A stretch of 64,000 nucleotides of DNA from Arthrobacter bussei. Its GTDB lineage: Bacteria > Actinomycetota > Actinomycetes > Actinomycetales > Micrococcaceae. The stretch is from positions 1,302,001-1,366,000 of the forward strand of contig NZ_VJXX01000001.1 of the NCBI RefSeq assembly GCF_009377195.2. Direction: 5' to 3'. The first letter of the stretch is position 1. Every line of letters begins with the position of its first letter. Below, one piece after another: positions 7,231 to 15,527 of this stretch. The notes under the pieces were generated by a model. The model was given only the letters and a program-made list of their open reading frames with translations, had not been told where the DNA came from and made no database searches. A program made the translations under genes and the position numbers.

Positions 7231-9390
7231 TCAACCGCGCGACTCGCTGGGAACGGCCGGACCGAGGGCCCGCACCAGCGACGAGAACCGCTCGCTGCCG
7301 GCGAGGTCCTCGACCAGCACCGCCTGCACGTCCGCGTCGGCCAGCGGGATGCGCCAGTTCGGATACTCGTCATTGGTGCCGGGCTGGTTCTGCGTGCGCT
7401 GCTCCCCCACGGCATCCGCGAGGGCCACGCCCAGCAGGACGGAGGGCGTCTCCGCGATGAAGGCGTGCAATGCCTCGACGGTCCGCTGCACCGAGACGTC
7501 CCCTGCGGGCAGCAGACCGCGCGATCGCAGCAGGGAGAGGAACTTCTCCTGCACCGCGCGGTCCTCGGCCTGCTCCTCCTCGACGGGACGGCTGAGCAGG
7601 CCCAGCCGGTCGCGGAGCTTGACGTGCTCACCCGCGAGATAGCCCGCGGTCGGCGGGAGATCGTGCACGGTCACCGTGGTGAGGCACCCCTCCCGGTAGG
7701 ACTCCGGAGGAAGGGGGCCGTCGTCGTCCTGCTCGAACCAGAGGATCGAGGTCCCCAGGATCCCCCGCTCGGCGAGGTATTCCTGGACCCCCGGTTCGAA
7801 GACCCCGAGGTCCTCGCCGACCACGACCGCCCCGGCACGCTCCGCCTCCAGGGCGAGGATCCCGATCAGCGCCCGGTGGTCGTAGTACACGTACGCCCCC
7901 TCGCCCGGCGCCTGGCCCTGCGGGATCCACCACAGCCTGAAGAGCCCCAGGATGTGGTCCACGCGGATACCCCCGGCGTGCCGCAGGATGTTCCGGAGCA
8001 TGTCGCGGAAGGGTGCGTACCCGGCTTCGGCGAGGCGCTCGGGGTGCCACGGCGGCTGGCTCCAGTCCTGCCCGTGCTGGTTGAACATGTCCGGCGGGGC
8101 ACCCACGCTGATGCCCGCCGCCAGCACGTCCTGCAGCGCCCACGCGTCGGCTCCGCTCGGGTGGACGCCGACGGCGAGGTCGTGCACCACGCCGATCGAC
8201 ATGCCCGCCCCGGTCGCCTCGAGTTGCGCCTCCTGCAGCTGCTCGTCGAGGAGCCACTGCAGCCAGGCGTGGAAGCCGATGCGATCCGCGTGCTGCTCGG
8301 CGAACGCTTCCGCGCCCGCCGACCCGGGCCGTCCGACGTCGTCCCATTCCGGAGCTCCGGGCTCGAGAGACTCGGCGAGGGCGGACCACAGTGCGAAGTC
8401 GGCCAGCCCCTGGCCCTGGTGCGCGCGGTAGGCATCGAAGTCGTGCTGGCGCTGCTCTGGGCGCTCCACGCCGTACACGAGCTCCAGCGCTTCCAGCTTC
8501 GCCGTGTAGCTAGGGTCGCGGTCCAGCAGGTCCGCCGTGCGGTTGACCGCCTCGAAACCCGCCGCGAGTTCCTCGATGCGCCGGCGGGCGGCGTCGTCGA
8601 GCCTCGCGTACTCCGGGATGTCCTCGATCCGGAGGTAGATGGGGTGGAAGTAGCGCCGGGTGGTCGGCAGGTAGGGCGACGGCTCCACGGGGGGCTTCGG
8701 CTCGGCCGCGTGCAGGGGGTTCACCAGCACGAAGCCGCCGCCGTGCTCCGCTGCCGCGCGGGCTATCCCGCCCAGGTCCGTGAGGTCTCCGATGCCCCAC
8801 GAACCCGCGGACCGGACGGAGTAGAGCTGCGCCATGATGCCCCAGGTGCGGCGGTCCATCAGGGACGCCGTCGTGCTCAGCCGGTCCGGCGTCACCACGA
8901 GCGTGCAGGAGGACTCGACGCCGTCGACCCTCGCGTGGACGGTGTGCCAGCCGAGCGGCAGGGCGTGCGGGAGGGTGCCCTCGCGCCGTTCGAGGTCCTG
9001 CCCGTCGACGGCGCGCGTGACCGTGGCCCCGCCCACGGTCCCCGTGTAGTGGACGCCGTCCTCGTCGACGGCCCAGAACTCGACATCGGACCCGGCGGGC
9101 ACGTGGAGGTGCAGCGGATCGGTGTCACTGCTGCGCACGACGACGACGGCGGGCAGCACGGAACGCCACGGGCCGGCGTCCACCTCCGCCAGGGACCGGC
9201 TGATCTCCGTCCCCGACGAGGCAGCCACGCCGAGGGCCCCCAGCACGGTCTTCAGGGTCGCCTCGGACACCCGTGCGGATCCACCGTCCCAGCCCTTGAA
9301 GGTGGTGCCGACCCTGTGGGCCTCGGCCAGCTGCTCGAGCGGCGTCGGGGTCGTGGGTTCGGAGTCTTCGTGCAGTGTCGTGTCGGCCAT
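7231..9390 (-). CDS. malQ: 4-alpha-glucanotransferase (amylomaltase)
   Basis: A 719-residue GH77 enzyme that disproportionates maltodextrins by moving alpha-1,4-glucan units; cytosolic, in glycogen and maltodextrin turnover. The N-terminal 170 residues are the beta-rich extension typical of long actinobacterial MalQ. The catalytic barrel shows GGIRVDHILGLFRLWW (nucleophile Asp), VVGEDLGVF (acid/base Glu) and TVHDLPPTAGY (stabilising Asp). Length fits the long subtype. The start is apparently leaderless or nearly so: TAGATT lies six bases before the ATG, and those six bases (GGGAGC) could also serve as a ribosome site. Other glucan enzymes in the window are GH13 (46840) and GH15 (52754). Confidence 0.95.
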   Translation of the reverse strand: MADTTLHEDSEPTTPTPLEQLAEAHRVGTTFKGWDGGSARVSEATLKTVLGALGVAASSGTEISRSLAEVDAGPWRSVLPAVVVVRSSDTDPLHLHVPAGSDVEFWAVDEDGVHYTGTVGGATVTRAVDGQDLERREGTLPHALPLGWHTVHARVDGVESSCTLVVTPDRLSTTASLMDRRTWGIMAQLYSVRSAGSWGIGDLTDLGGIARAAAEHGGGFVLVNPLHAAEPKPPVEPSPYLPTTRRYFHPIYLRIEDIPEYARLDDAARRRIEELAAGFEAVNRTADLLDRDPSYTAKLEALELVYGVERPEQRQHDFDAYRAHQGQGLADFALWSALAESLEPGAPEWDDVGRPGSAGAEAFAEQHADRIGFHAWLQWLLDEQLQEAQLEATGAGMSIGVVHDLAVGVHPSGADAWALQDVLAAGISVGAPPDMFNQHGQDWSQPPWHPERLAEAGYAPFRDMLRNILRHAGGIRVDHILGLFRLWWIPQGQAPGEGAYVYYDHRALIGILALEAERAGAVVVGEDLGVFEPGVQEYLAERGILGTSILWFEQDDDGPLPPESYREGCLTTVTVHDLPPTAGYLAGEHVKLRDRLGLLSRPVEEEQAEDRAVQEKFLSLLRSRGLLPAGDVSVQRTVEALHAFIAETPSVLLGVALADAVGEQRTQNQPGTNDEYPNWRIPLADADVQAVLVEDLAGSERFSSLVRALGPAVPSESRG

Positions 9391-9570
9391 GCTCCCAATC
9401 TAGGCGTGGATCAGCACGCTTCGCATGTTCCCGGCATCCGGGACGGGAATTGACGGGAGGGACGCCGACCCGAGGCCTTCGCCGGATAACAGGCCGGCCG
9501 GCCCAGGGCAAGCTGCTCGCGCACGCCGTCCTGGTCGACCCGCCCGCGGCTCCGGGTGCGACCGTGGAGC

Positions 9571-9870
9571 ATGGCGTACTTCCTCGAATACCTCGTCCCT
9601 GCTGAGCACGACGGCGCGGAGGTGCCCGTGGATGCTCCGACTCCCGACGGCGGCACAGCAGAGCGTGTCATCCACCTCGACGCGCTGCCGGCGCGGAGCC
9701 GGATCTCGGCGGATTCCCTCGGGGACGCCCGGGCGGAGGCCGAGCAGCTGCTCGCGCACAGCAAGGCGGAGTCCGGCGAGCTCTTCGAGGACCCGGACGA
9801 TTCGCTGGAGGCCGGGAGCGGCCGGCGGACCGGCTCCTTCCGCGAGGGTGAGGGGTGGACCGAGGACTGA
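9571..9870 (+). CDS. hypothetical protein, 99 residues
   Basis: A small acidic protein, not recognised. It begins MAYFLEYLVPAEHDG and contains an R-I-S-A-D-S-L-G-DARAEAEQLLAHSKAES segment likely to be helical (about 45-72). No membrane segment or signal peptide. I chose the ATG at 9571 rather than the GTG at 9556 because GGAG precedes it, although at short spacing. It ends three bases from the end of the convergent MarR gene, so the two transcripts overlap. Confidence 0.6.
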   Translation: MAYFLEYLVPAEHDGAEVPVDAPTPDGGTAERVIHLDALPARSRISADSLGDARAEAEQLLAHSKAESGELFEDPDDSLEAGSGRRTGSFREGEGWTED

Positions 9871-9873
9871 CCC

Positions 9874-10335
9874 CTACCAGGTGTCCTTCGTGTAGGTCAG
9901 GTTGAGGCGGGCGATGAGCGAGCCCAGGACCTCCACGTCCTCCGGATCCCAGCTCCGCATGAGGGCGGTGAACGCCGTACGGCGTCCGCTCTGGGCGGCC
10001 GCGAGCTGCTGCTCGCCGAGTGGCGTCAGGAGGACCCGCTGCGAGCGGGCATCCAGCGGGTCGAGGCGGCGGGTCACGAGGCCCAGCCCTTCGAGGGCCC
10101 CGAGCTGGCGGCTCACCGAAGGCTTCCCGACGCCGATGCTCTGGGCTATGTCCGTGGCGCGCAGGGACCCCTCGCGCTGCAGGAGCGTCAGGATCCCGTA
10201 GGCCGCGGGCTCCATGGCCGGATGCACGTTCTTCGCCAGGGCATGGGACGTGGTGCGCTCCCGCCTCCACAGCACGCTGGTCTGCTCCTCGAGCACCTCG
10301 ATGGCACGCTCGAACTCCACGCCGTCGTGCCCCAT
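9874..10335 (-). CDS. MarR family transcriptional regulator
   Basis: A 153-residue winged-helix repressor. The helix-turn-helix reads ATDIAQSIGVGKPSVSRQL (about 66-84), followed by the wing GLGLVTRRLDPLDARSQ with the conserved D-x-R-S family motif. MarR proteins bind as dimers and respond to phenolics or oxidants. I place the start at 10335, where GGAGACAGCG gives a good site, rather than at the in-frame ATG at 10347. The likely target is itself or the MBL hydrolase gene 83 bases upstream on the same strand; no clear palindrome was found between them. Confidence 0.88.
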   Translation of the reverse strand: MGHDGVEFERAIEVLEEQTSVLWRRERTTSHALAKNVHPAMEPAAYGILTLLQREGSLRATDIAQSIGVGKPSVSRQLGALEGLGLVTRRLDPLDARSQRVLLTPLGEQQLAAAQSGRRTAFTALMRSWDPEDVEVLGSLIARLNLTYTKDTW

Positions 10336-10418
10336 CGCTGTCTCCATGGACGAATCGTATAGATGCCCGGAGCAAGCAGGACGGGTTTCACCGGATAAGT
10401 CCGACTGTGTCCGCCGTC

Positions 10419-11432
10419 TCACGCGCCGGTCGTGCCGCCGCCACGGACGAAACCGCGGTGCATCTCCGTCTGGTTCAGGGCCGAGAGGAGCTGGAAGCCG
10501 TGCAGCCCGTCCCAGCCGGCGGTCCAGGCGAGGCGCGACGCGAGCTCCCACACCGTGGGCTCCGGCCCCGCCTCAGCGAGGATCGCGGCGACCTGCCGCG
10601 CCCGGGCCAGCTGGTGCTCCGCGCACGCCGCCGCCCGTTCCCCGAGCCCGGTGAAGCGGAAACCGTGGCCGGGTAGCGCCTCGTAGTCGCTCCACGGCGC
10701 CAGCGCCCCGACGGACGCGACGTAGTCGGCCAGCGGGTTCGTCGCCGTCGGCCCGCCGAGCCCCAGCCCGGGGAACACCGTCGGCAGCACGTGGTCGCCC
10801 GTGAACACCAGCCCTCGGGCGTCGTCACGCAGGCAGACGTGCCCGCCCGTGTGACCGGGGGTGGACATCACGACGAGGCCGAAACCCTGGACCGGCAGCC
10901 GGTCGCCGTCGTGCAGCTCATGGTCGACGGCGAGGACCAGGCCCTCCGGTGACTGGTCCACGTACTGCGCCAGCTCGGTCCGCCGCTCCTCGGGCACACC
11001 CCATCCCCCGAGCCGCCCAAGGGCCGCGTCGAGGTCCAGGAGCCGCGTGCTGTGCTGCCCCAGGGCCGCACGCTCGGCCGCGTGCATCCCCAGCGGGGCG
11101 CCGGATGCGCGTCGCAGCCGCGCCGACATGCCCACGTGGTCGGGGTGGAGGTGGGTGCCCGTGATGCCCGAGACCGCTCCGGCGCCGGTCGAGCCGGGTG
11201 CGACGACGGTGAGCGCGGCGAGCAGGCGCTCCCAGTTCCCGTCGGAGTCCCACCCGGGATCGACGACGTGGACGCCGCCGTCATCCGCTGTCAGCAGGTA
11301 GGTGAAGGAGTACGCGAGGTGGCCGCCGGGCATGGGCTGGGCGAGGGCCCAGACGTCGTCGCGCACCCGGTCGAGCGGCGGGAGCTCCCCGCGGGCCAGG
11401 GCATCGGACTGGGCGCTGCTGGTGCTTCGCAT
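10419..11432 (-). CDS. MBL-fold metallo-hydrolase
   Basis: A 337-residue metallo-beta-lactamase-fold hydrolase. The metal motif is GTHLHPDHVG (HxHxDH, about residues 97-105), with further ligands in MSTPGHTGGHVCL, FTGDHVLP and the late LPGHG. The C-terminal 75 residues form the helical extension seen in the RNase Z/hydroxyacylglutathione-hydrolase-like subgroup linked to thioester or lactone hydrolysis. The start at 11432 follows GGAAGGAATC; an upstream in-frame ATG at 11459 is less well placed. Substrate unknown. It is transcribed with the MarR gene downstream. Confidence 0.87.
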   Translation of the reverse strand: MRSTSSAQSDALARGELPPLDRVRDDVWALAQPMPGGHLAYSFTYLLTADDGGVHVVDPGWDSDGNWERLLAALTVVAPGSTGAGAVSGITGTHLHPDHVGMSARLRRASGAPLGMHAAERAALGQHSTRLLDLDAALGRLGGWGVPEERRTELAQYVDQSPEGLVLAVDHELHDGDRLPVQGFGLVVMSTPGHTGGHVCLRDDARGLVFTGDHVLPTVFPGLGLGGPTATNPLADYVASVGALAPWSDYEALPGHGFRFTGLGERAAACAEHQLARARQVAAILAEAGPEPTVWELASRLAWTAGWDGLHGFQLLSALNQTEMHRGFVRGGGTTGA

Positions 11433-11538
11433 GATTCCTTCCGGGCGTCCTGTCCCCATTCAAGCAGGATGGCGAGCCGGCTCGGACGGTCGTGTCGGCG
11501 AGGGGGGTCATGCCGGGCCCGCCACTCCCGCTCGGCGC

Positions 11539-11868
11539 ACCACCCCCGGAGAGCGGCGACCAGCGGATCAGCGCGGCGAGGTCGGCGGCGAGGGCCAGGG
11601 TCCGGGCTTCGAGCAGCGCCACCGTGTTCGTGTAGATGAGCCGGCGGTAGCCGAGGTCCCGGTAGTTGGACCGCACTGCGGCGAGGTTGCGCTCCGCGAG
11701 CCCGTGCTCCCAGGGTGCCGGGTGGGCGGGATCCAGCAGGTCACCCTCGATGACGGCGTGCCGGACGTCCCGCTCGGCGAGCAGGCGGTGCAGTGCGTGG
11801 GCCACCGTCGTCGTGCCCACGCCGGAACGCCCGCCGATGAACAGGACGGCACTGCCGTCGGTGTTCAG
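11539..11868 (-). pseudogene. decayed P-loop nucleotide kinase-like gene
   Basis: The frame encodes a recognisable N-terminal half of a small actinobacterial P-loop ATPase/kinase: VLFIGGRSGVG, then VIEGDLLDPAHPAPWEHGLAERNLA and NYRDLGYRRLIYTNTVALLEA. Three things argue for decay. No ATG, GTG or TTG precedes the P-loop (only a CTG at 11868). The P-loop lysine is replaced: GVGTTT where GVGKSS/T is expected. Homology fades after about residue 100 and the open frame then runs without a stop 150 bases into the MBL gene. The remaining bases of this gap (11433-11538) show nothing else. Confidence 0.6.
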
Positions 11869-11893
11869 GGGCGGGCGTCCGGAGTGCTCGACG

Positions 11894-11998
11894 TCAGCCG
11901 CCGAAGAGTGCCGCGACGCGCGTCAGGGTCTGGAAGATCCCGTAGGCGAGCGGCAGTCCGACGAGTGCCCAGACGACGGCGATGCGTGCTCCGGTCAT
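11894..11998 (-). CDS. 34-residue MFS transporter partner protein
   Basis: A microprotein of one hydrophobic helix: MTGARIAVVWALVGLPLAYG then IFQTLTRVAALFGG. Its ATG lies one base after the stop codon of the OFA-type transporter (TGA-C-ATG), so it is almost certainly translationally coupled to it. Very small one-helix proteins are found directly behind OFA-family transporters in actinobacteria and have been annotated as a small transporter subunit; that is recalled family knowledge, not visible here. A single-pass membrane protein assisting the transporter is the best reading. Confidence 0.75.
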   Translation of the reverse strand: MTGARIAVVWALVGLPLAYGIFQTLTRVAALFGG

Positions 11999-11999
11999 G

Positions 12000-13388
12000 T
12001 CAGGCCTCCCTTACAGATTCGCGCTGTGAACCCTTGACCGGTTCGTGGAAGCGGGGGTCGACGGGCTTGATGAGCAGGTTGGCGATGAAGCCGACGATCA
12101 GCAGCCCCACCATGGTGAGCAGTGCCGGCTGGTAGGCACCGGCGGTGAGCTCGCCCGGCGTGCCCTGGGCGTCGAGGAACGCGTTGACGATCAGCGGTCC
12201 GGCGATGCCCGCAGCGGACCAGGCCGTCAGCAGGCGGCCGTGGATGGCACCGACCTGGTAGGTGCCGAACAGGTCCCGGAGGTAGGCCGGGACGGTGGCG
12301 AACCCGCCGCCGTAGAAGGAGATGATGACGAAGGCGAGGGCCACGAAGAGGAGCGTGGTCGAGCTGCCTGCGAGCGCCAGCACCAGGTACAGGACGGCGC
12401 CCACGCCGAGGTACACCATGTAGATGCGCTTGCGGCCGATGATGTCGGACGTGGACGACCACACGAAGCGGCCACCCATGTTGCCGATCGAGAGCAGTCC
12501 CACGAATCCGCCGGCCACGGCGACGGTGACCGCCGTCGTGCCGTCCGCCGCGCGGAAGAAGTCCTGGATCATCGGGGACGCCTGCTCGAGGATGCCGATG
12601 CCGGCCGTCACGTTGCAGAACAGCACGATCCAGACGAGCCAGAACTGGCGCGTCTTGATGGCGTTGGCCGCGGAGACGTTGTCCGTGGTGACGAGTGGCT
12701 TGGACTTGAGCTGGGAGGGATCGAAGCCGTCGGGCTTCCAGCCGTCCGCCGGCACCTTGATGGTGAAGGCCCCGAACATCATGTAGACGAGGTAGACGAC
12801 GGCGAGGGTCAGGAAGAGCTTGCCGACGGCGTCACCGCTGGCGACCCAGCCCTCGGCACCGGAGTTCGGGTCGTACATGCGCAGCAGCTGCGTTGACAGC
12901 GGGCTCGCGATGAGCGCACCGCCGCCGAAGCCCATGATGGCCATGCCGGTGGCGAGTCCCGGCCGGTCGGGGAACCATTTGATCAGGGTGGAGACCGGCG
13001 AGATGTAACCGATGCCGAGGCCGATGCCCCCGATCACGCCGTAACCGAGGTAGACGAGCCACAGCTGGTTCGTGAAGATGCCGAGCGCCCCGACGAGGAA
13101 GCCTGAGGTCCAGAACAGCGCCGAGGTGAACATGGCCTTGCGGGGACCGTTGCGGTCCACCCAGGTGCCGAGGACTGCGGCGGACAGGCCGAGCATCACG
13201 ATCGCGATCGAGAAGATGATGCCGATCTGCGTCAGGGTCGCGTCGAAGTGGTTGACGAGCGCGGTCTTGTACACGCTCGTCGCATAGGCCTGGCCGATGC
13301 ACAGGTGGACGGCGAGAGCCGCGGGTGGAATGAGCCATCGGTTGAATCCCGGTGGCGCGATGGTGTGGTCACGGTCGAGCCAACTCAT
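12000..13388 (-). CDS. OFA-family (oxalate/formate antiporter-like) MFS transporter
   Basis: A 462-residue inner-membrane transporter with twelve predicted segments. Near the N-terminus it reads FNRWLIPPAALAVHLCIGQAYATSVYK, the start pattern of the OFA group, followed by WVDRNGPRKAMF (MFS motif A) and a central loop of about 60 residues. OFA members exchange small carboxylates such as oxalate and formate; the substrate here is not determined. The ATG has AGAGAGG upstream. It is translationally coupled to the 34-residue protein and divergent from an APC permease across 180 bases. Confidence 0.87.
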   Translation of the reverse strand: MSWLDRDHTIAPPGFNRWLIPPAALAVHLCIGQAYATSVYKTALVNHFDATLTQIGIIFSIAIVMLGLSAAVLGTWVDRNGPRKAMFTSALFWTSGFLVGALGIFTNQLWLVYLGYGVIGGIGLGIGYISPVSTLIKWFPDRPGLATGMAIMGFGGGALIASPLSTQLLRMYDPNSGAEGWVASGDAVGKLFLTLAVVYLVYMMFGAFTIKVPADGWKPDGFDPSQLKSKPLVTTDNVSAANAIKTRQFWLVWIVLFCNVTAGIGILEQASPMIQDFFRAADGTTAVTVAVAGGFVGLLSIGNMGGRFVWSSTSDIIGRKRIYMVYLGVGAVLYLVLALAGSSTTLLFVALAFVIISFYGGGFATVPAYLRDLFGTYQVGAIHGRLLTAWSAAGIAGPLIVNAFLDAQGTPGELTAGAYQPALLTMVGLLIVGFIANLLIKPVDPRFHEPVKGSQRESVREA

Positions 13389-13526
13389 CGATAACCTCTC
13401 TGTCAGAATGAGTGGCCGCCCCCCGGCCATCGTTGATGAAGGCAATTATGCTGTGCGTCACACCGAACTGGCGAATGCGCGACGATCGGCGGTATCCCTG
13501 GCGCGCCGGGCGGTACCCTCCACCGA

Positions 13527-13545
13527 AAAGTACCCAGCACGCTTA
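13527..13545 (+). promoter_or_regulatory. degenerate copy of recurrent AAAGTA...TAAG-N4-CTTA motif
   Basis: AAAGTACCCAGCACGCTTA matches the site at 21120-21138 in 16 of 19 positions, but the left half-site is CCAG instead of TAAG. It lies 24 bases before the APC permease ATG, just upstream of a TACACT -10 box (13556-13561). Confidence 0.4.
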
Positions 13546-13568
13546 GCACTTCCCCTACACTGGCGCTC

Positions 13569-14897
13569 ATGGCCATCACGGAACAGACCACCGACACCCG
13601 GCTCTCGCGGGGGATCTCGGGCCCCCTGCTGTACCTCTTCATCCTCGGGGACGTCCTCGGCGCCGGGGTGTACGCACTGGTGGGCGTGATCTCCGCGGAA
13701 GTGGGCGGTGCCATCTGGATGCCTCTCATGGTGGCGCTCGCGCTCGCCCTGCTGACCGCGGGCTCCTACGCGGAACTGGTGACGAAGTATCCGAAGGCGG
13801 GCGGGGCCGCGGTCTTCGCCGAGCGGGCCTTCAGGAAGCCGTTCATCTCGTTCCTCGTGGGATTCTGCATGCTGGCGGCCGGTGTGACCAGCGCGGCAGG
13901 CCTGGCCCAGGCCTTCGCCGGCGGGTACCTCACCACCTTCATCGATGTGCCCGCCGTTCCAGCGGCCCTCGTGTTCCTCGTCCTGCTGGCCCTGCTGAAC
14001 ATGCGCGGCATCAAGGAGTCCGTCCGCAGCAACGTGGTGATGACCGTGATCGAGGTCTCCGGGCTCGTCCTGGTCATCGTCGTGGTCGGCATCTTCCTCG
14101 CCGGCGGCAACGGCGACCTCTCGCGGGTCAACGACTTCCCGCCGGGAGTCAGCGCGGCTTCCGCCGTCCTCGCGGCGTCGCTGATCGCCTACTACTCCTT
14201 CGTGGGATTCGAGGTGTCCGCGAATGTCGCGGAGGAGGTCCGGGACGTCAGCCGCGTCTACCCGAAGGCCATCTTCGGCGCCCTGCTCACGGCCGGCGTC
14301 GTCTATCTCCTGATCGGACTCGCCTCCTCGGCAGCACTCGCCCCGGAGGAACTCGCCGGATCGAGTTCGCCGCTGCTCGACGTCGTCGCCGCGACCGGCG
14401 CGGGCATCCCGACCTGGCTGTTCAGCCTCGTGGCCCTGATCGCCGTCGCGAACGGCGCGCTGCTCACCATGATCATGTCCAGCCGACTCACGTACGGGAT
14501 GGCGGAGCAGGGACTCTTCCCCTCCGTGTTCAGCCGGGTCCTCCCCCGTCGCCGCACACCCTGGGTCGCCATCGTCGCCACGACCCTCGTCGCCATGGTC
14601 CTGAGCCTGACCGGCGGACTCGAGTCACTCGCCTCGACGGTCGTCCTCCTGCTGCTCTTCGTCTTCCTCAGCACGAACATCGCCGTGATCGTGCTGCGGA
14701 AGGATCGGGTCGAGCACCAGCACTTCCGCATCCCGGCGATCTTCCCGTATCTGGCCATCGCCTCCTGCATCCTGCTCCTCACGCAGCAGACCGGCGAGAT
14801 CTGGCTCCGCACCGCCGTGCTCCTCGCCGTGGGGCTCGCCCTCTACGGCGTCCAGAAGCTCGTGCGCGGGCGAACCGGGGCCCACACCGGATCCTAG
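13569..14897 (+). CDS. APC family amino acid/polyamine permease
   Basis: A 442-residue membrane permease with about twelve hydrophobic segments. The N-terminal helix carries FILGDVLGAGVYALVG, the glycine-rich unwound TM1 of APC transporters, and IAYYSFVGFEVSANVAEEVRD marks TM6 and its following loop. The C-terminal tail is short. The substrate is unknown; amino acids are usual. A TACACT box lies seven bases before the ATG, so the gene is probably leaderless. It is divergent from the OFA transporter and convergent with the thioesterase gene. Confidence 0.87.
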   Translation: MAITEQTTDTRLSRGISGPLLYLFILGDVLGAGVYALVGVISAEVGGAIWMPLMVALALALLTAGSYAELVTKYPKAGGAAVFAERAFRKPFISFLVGFCMLAAGVTSAAGLAQAFAGGYLTTFIDVPAVPAALVFLVLLALLNMRGIKESVRSNVVMTVIEVSGLVLVIVVVGIFLAGGNGDLSRVNDFPPGVSAASAVLAASLIAYYSFVGFEVSANVAEEVRDVSRVYPKAIFGALLTAGVVYLLIGLASSAALAPEELAGSSSPLLDVVAATGAGIPTWLFSLVALIAVANGALLTMIMSSRLTYGMAEQGLFPSVFSRVLPRRRTPWVAIVATTLVAMVLSLTGGLESLASTVVLLLLFVFLSTNIAVIVLRKDRVEHQHFRIPAIFPYLAIASCILLLTQQTGEIWLRTAVLLAVGLALYGVQKLVRGRTGAHTGS

Positions 14898-14923
14898 GCG
14901 GGCCCGGGGACGACGCGGGCCGG

Positions 14924-15493
14924 TCACCACACGTGCGGTGCAGGCTTCCGGGTGCTCGGCAGGGCGTTGCTGAGGCGCCACGCATGGATCCACTCGGGCA
15001 GGACGAGCTCCACCGGTGGTGCACCGAAAGCCGCGATGATCTCCTCGTTCGGCACCGGTCCGGTCGGCGACACGAGGCGCGTGGCGATGACGGCCCGGGC
15101 GTAGATCTCGCCGTCGGCCACTGCGCGCTGCTCGAAGTAGATCGCGCGCTCGTCCAGGCCGATGATCCTTGTCTCGATCGTGTACCGCTGGCCCAGCTGC
15201 AGCGACTTGCGGAAACTGATGGTCTCGCCCGCCGCGACCGGACTCCAGCCCCGCCGGCGCATCCGGCGCCAGACCCCGCAGCGCACCATGAGGTCGAACC
15301 TCCCCAGGTCGAAGACCGAGAAGTACATGCCGTTGTTCATGTGCATCGCGATGTCGATGTCCGTGGGCAGCACCCGGAGGCCGATGGTGCCGGGCTGCCA
15401 GATCCCGAGGGGCGATCGTCGGCGGGACATCACCAGCAGCAGCAGTGTACGGAGGATCAGGTGCATGCCGGTCATATTACTAGCCAGTAACAT
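14924..15493 (-). CDS. hotdog-fold (4HBT) thioesterase
   Basis: A 189-residue acyl-CoA thioesterase-like protein. The hotdog signature is VLPTDIDIAMHMNNGMYFSVFDLGRFDLM (about 41-69), where the D-x-x-x-H/N-x-x-N pattern supplies the catalytic Asp/Asn region. The first 25 residues include a hydrophobic stretch (LILRTLLLLVM) that could contact membrane. Three in-frame ATGs exist (15493, 15475, 15466); I chose the first because GCGAGG precedes it. A TTACT-N4-AGTAA inverted repeat covers the start region, which may mean that translation actually begins further inside. Confidence 0.85.
   Translation of the reverse strand: MLLASNMTGMHLILRTLLLLVMSRRRSPLGIWQPGTIGLRVLPTDIDIAMHMNNGMYFSVFDLGRFDLMVRCGVWRRMRRRGWSPVAAGETISFRKSLQLGQRYTIETRIIGLDERAIYFEQRAVADGEIYARAVIATRLVSPTGPVPNEEIIAAFGAPPVELVLPEWIHAWRLSNALPSTRKPAPHVW
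15477..15490. promoter_or_regulatory. TTACT-N4-AGTAA inverted repeat
   Basis: TTACTAGCCAGTAA is a perfect 5-bp inverted repeat with a 4-base centre at the very start of the thioesterase gene and 38 bases from the divergent DinB-like gene. The form fits a TetR-type operator, but no regulator is adjacent. Confidence 0.35.
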
Positions 15494-15527
15494 AGCCTCG
15501 CCCCGGCGGCGAGCCTAGACTCGGTTG

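Noticed and set aside
7009-9453. An 814-codon plus-strand frame over malQ
   Set aside because: It is antisense to an unambiguous malQ; its product is Arg/His/Gly-rich with no domain.
11281-11538. C-terminal part of the P-loop gene as a real overlap with the MBL gene
   Set aside because: The translation there is Arg/Pro-rich and is the off-frame reading of the MBL start; no homology is evident.
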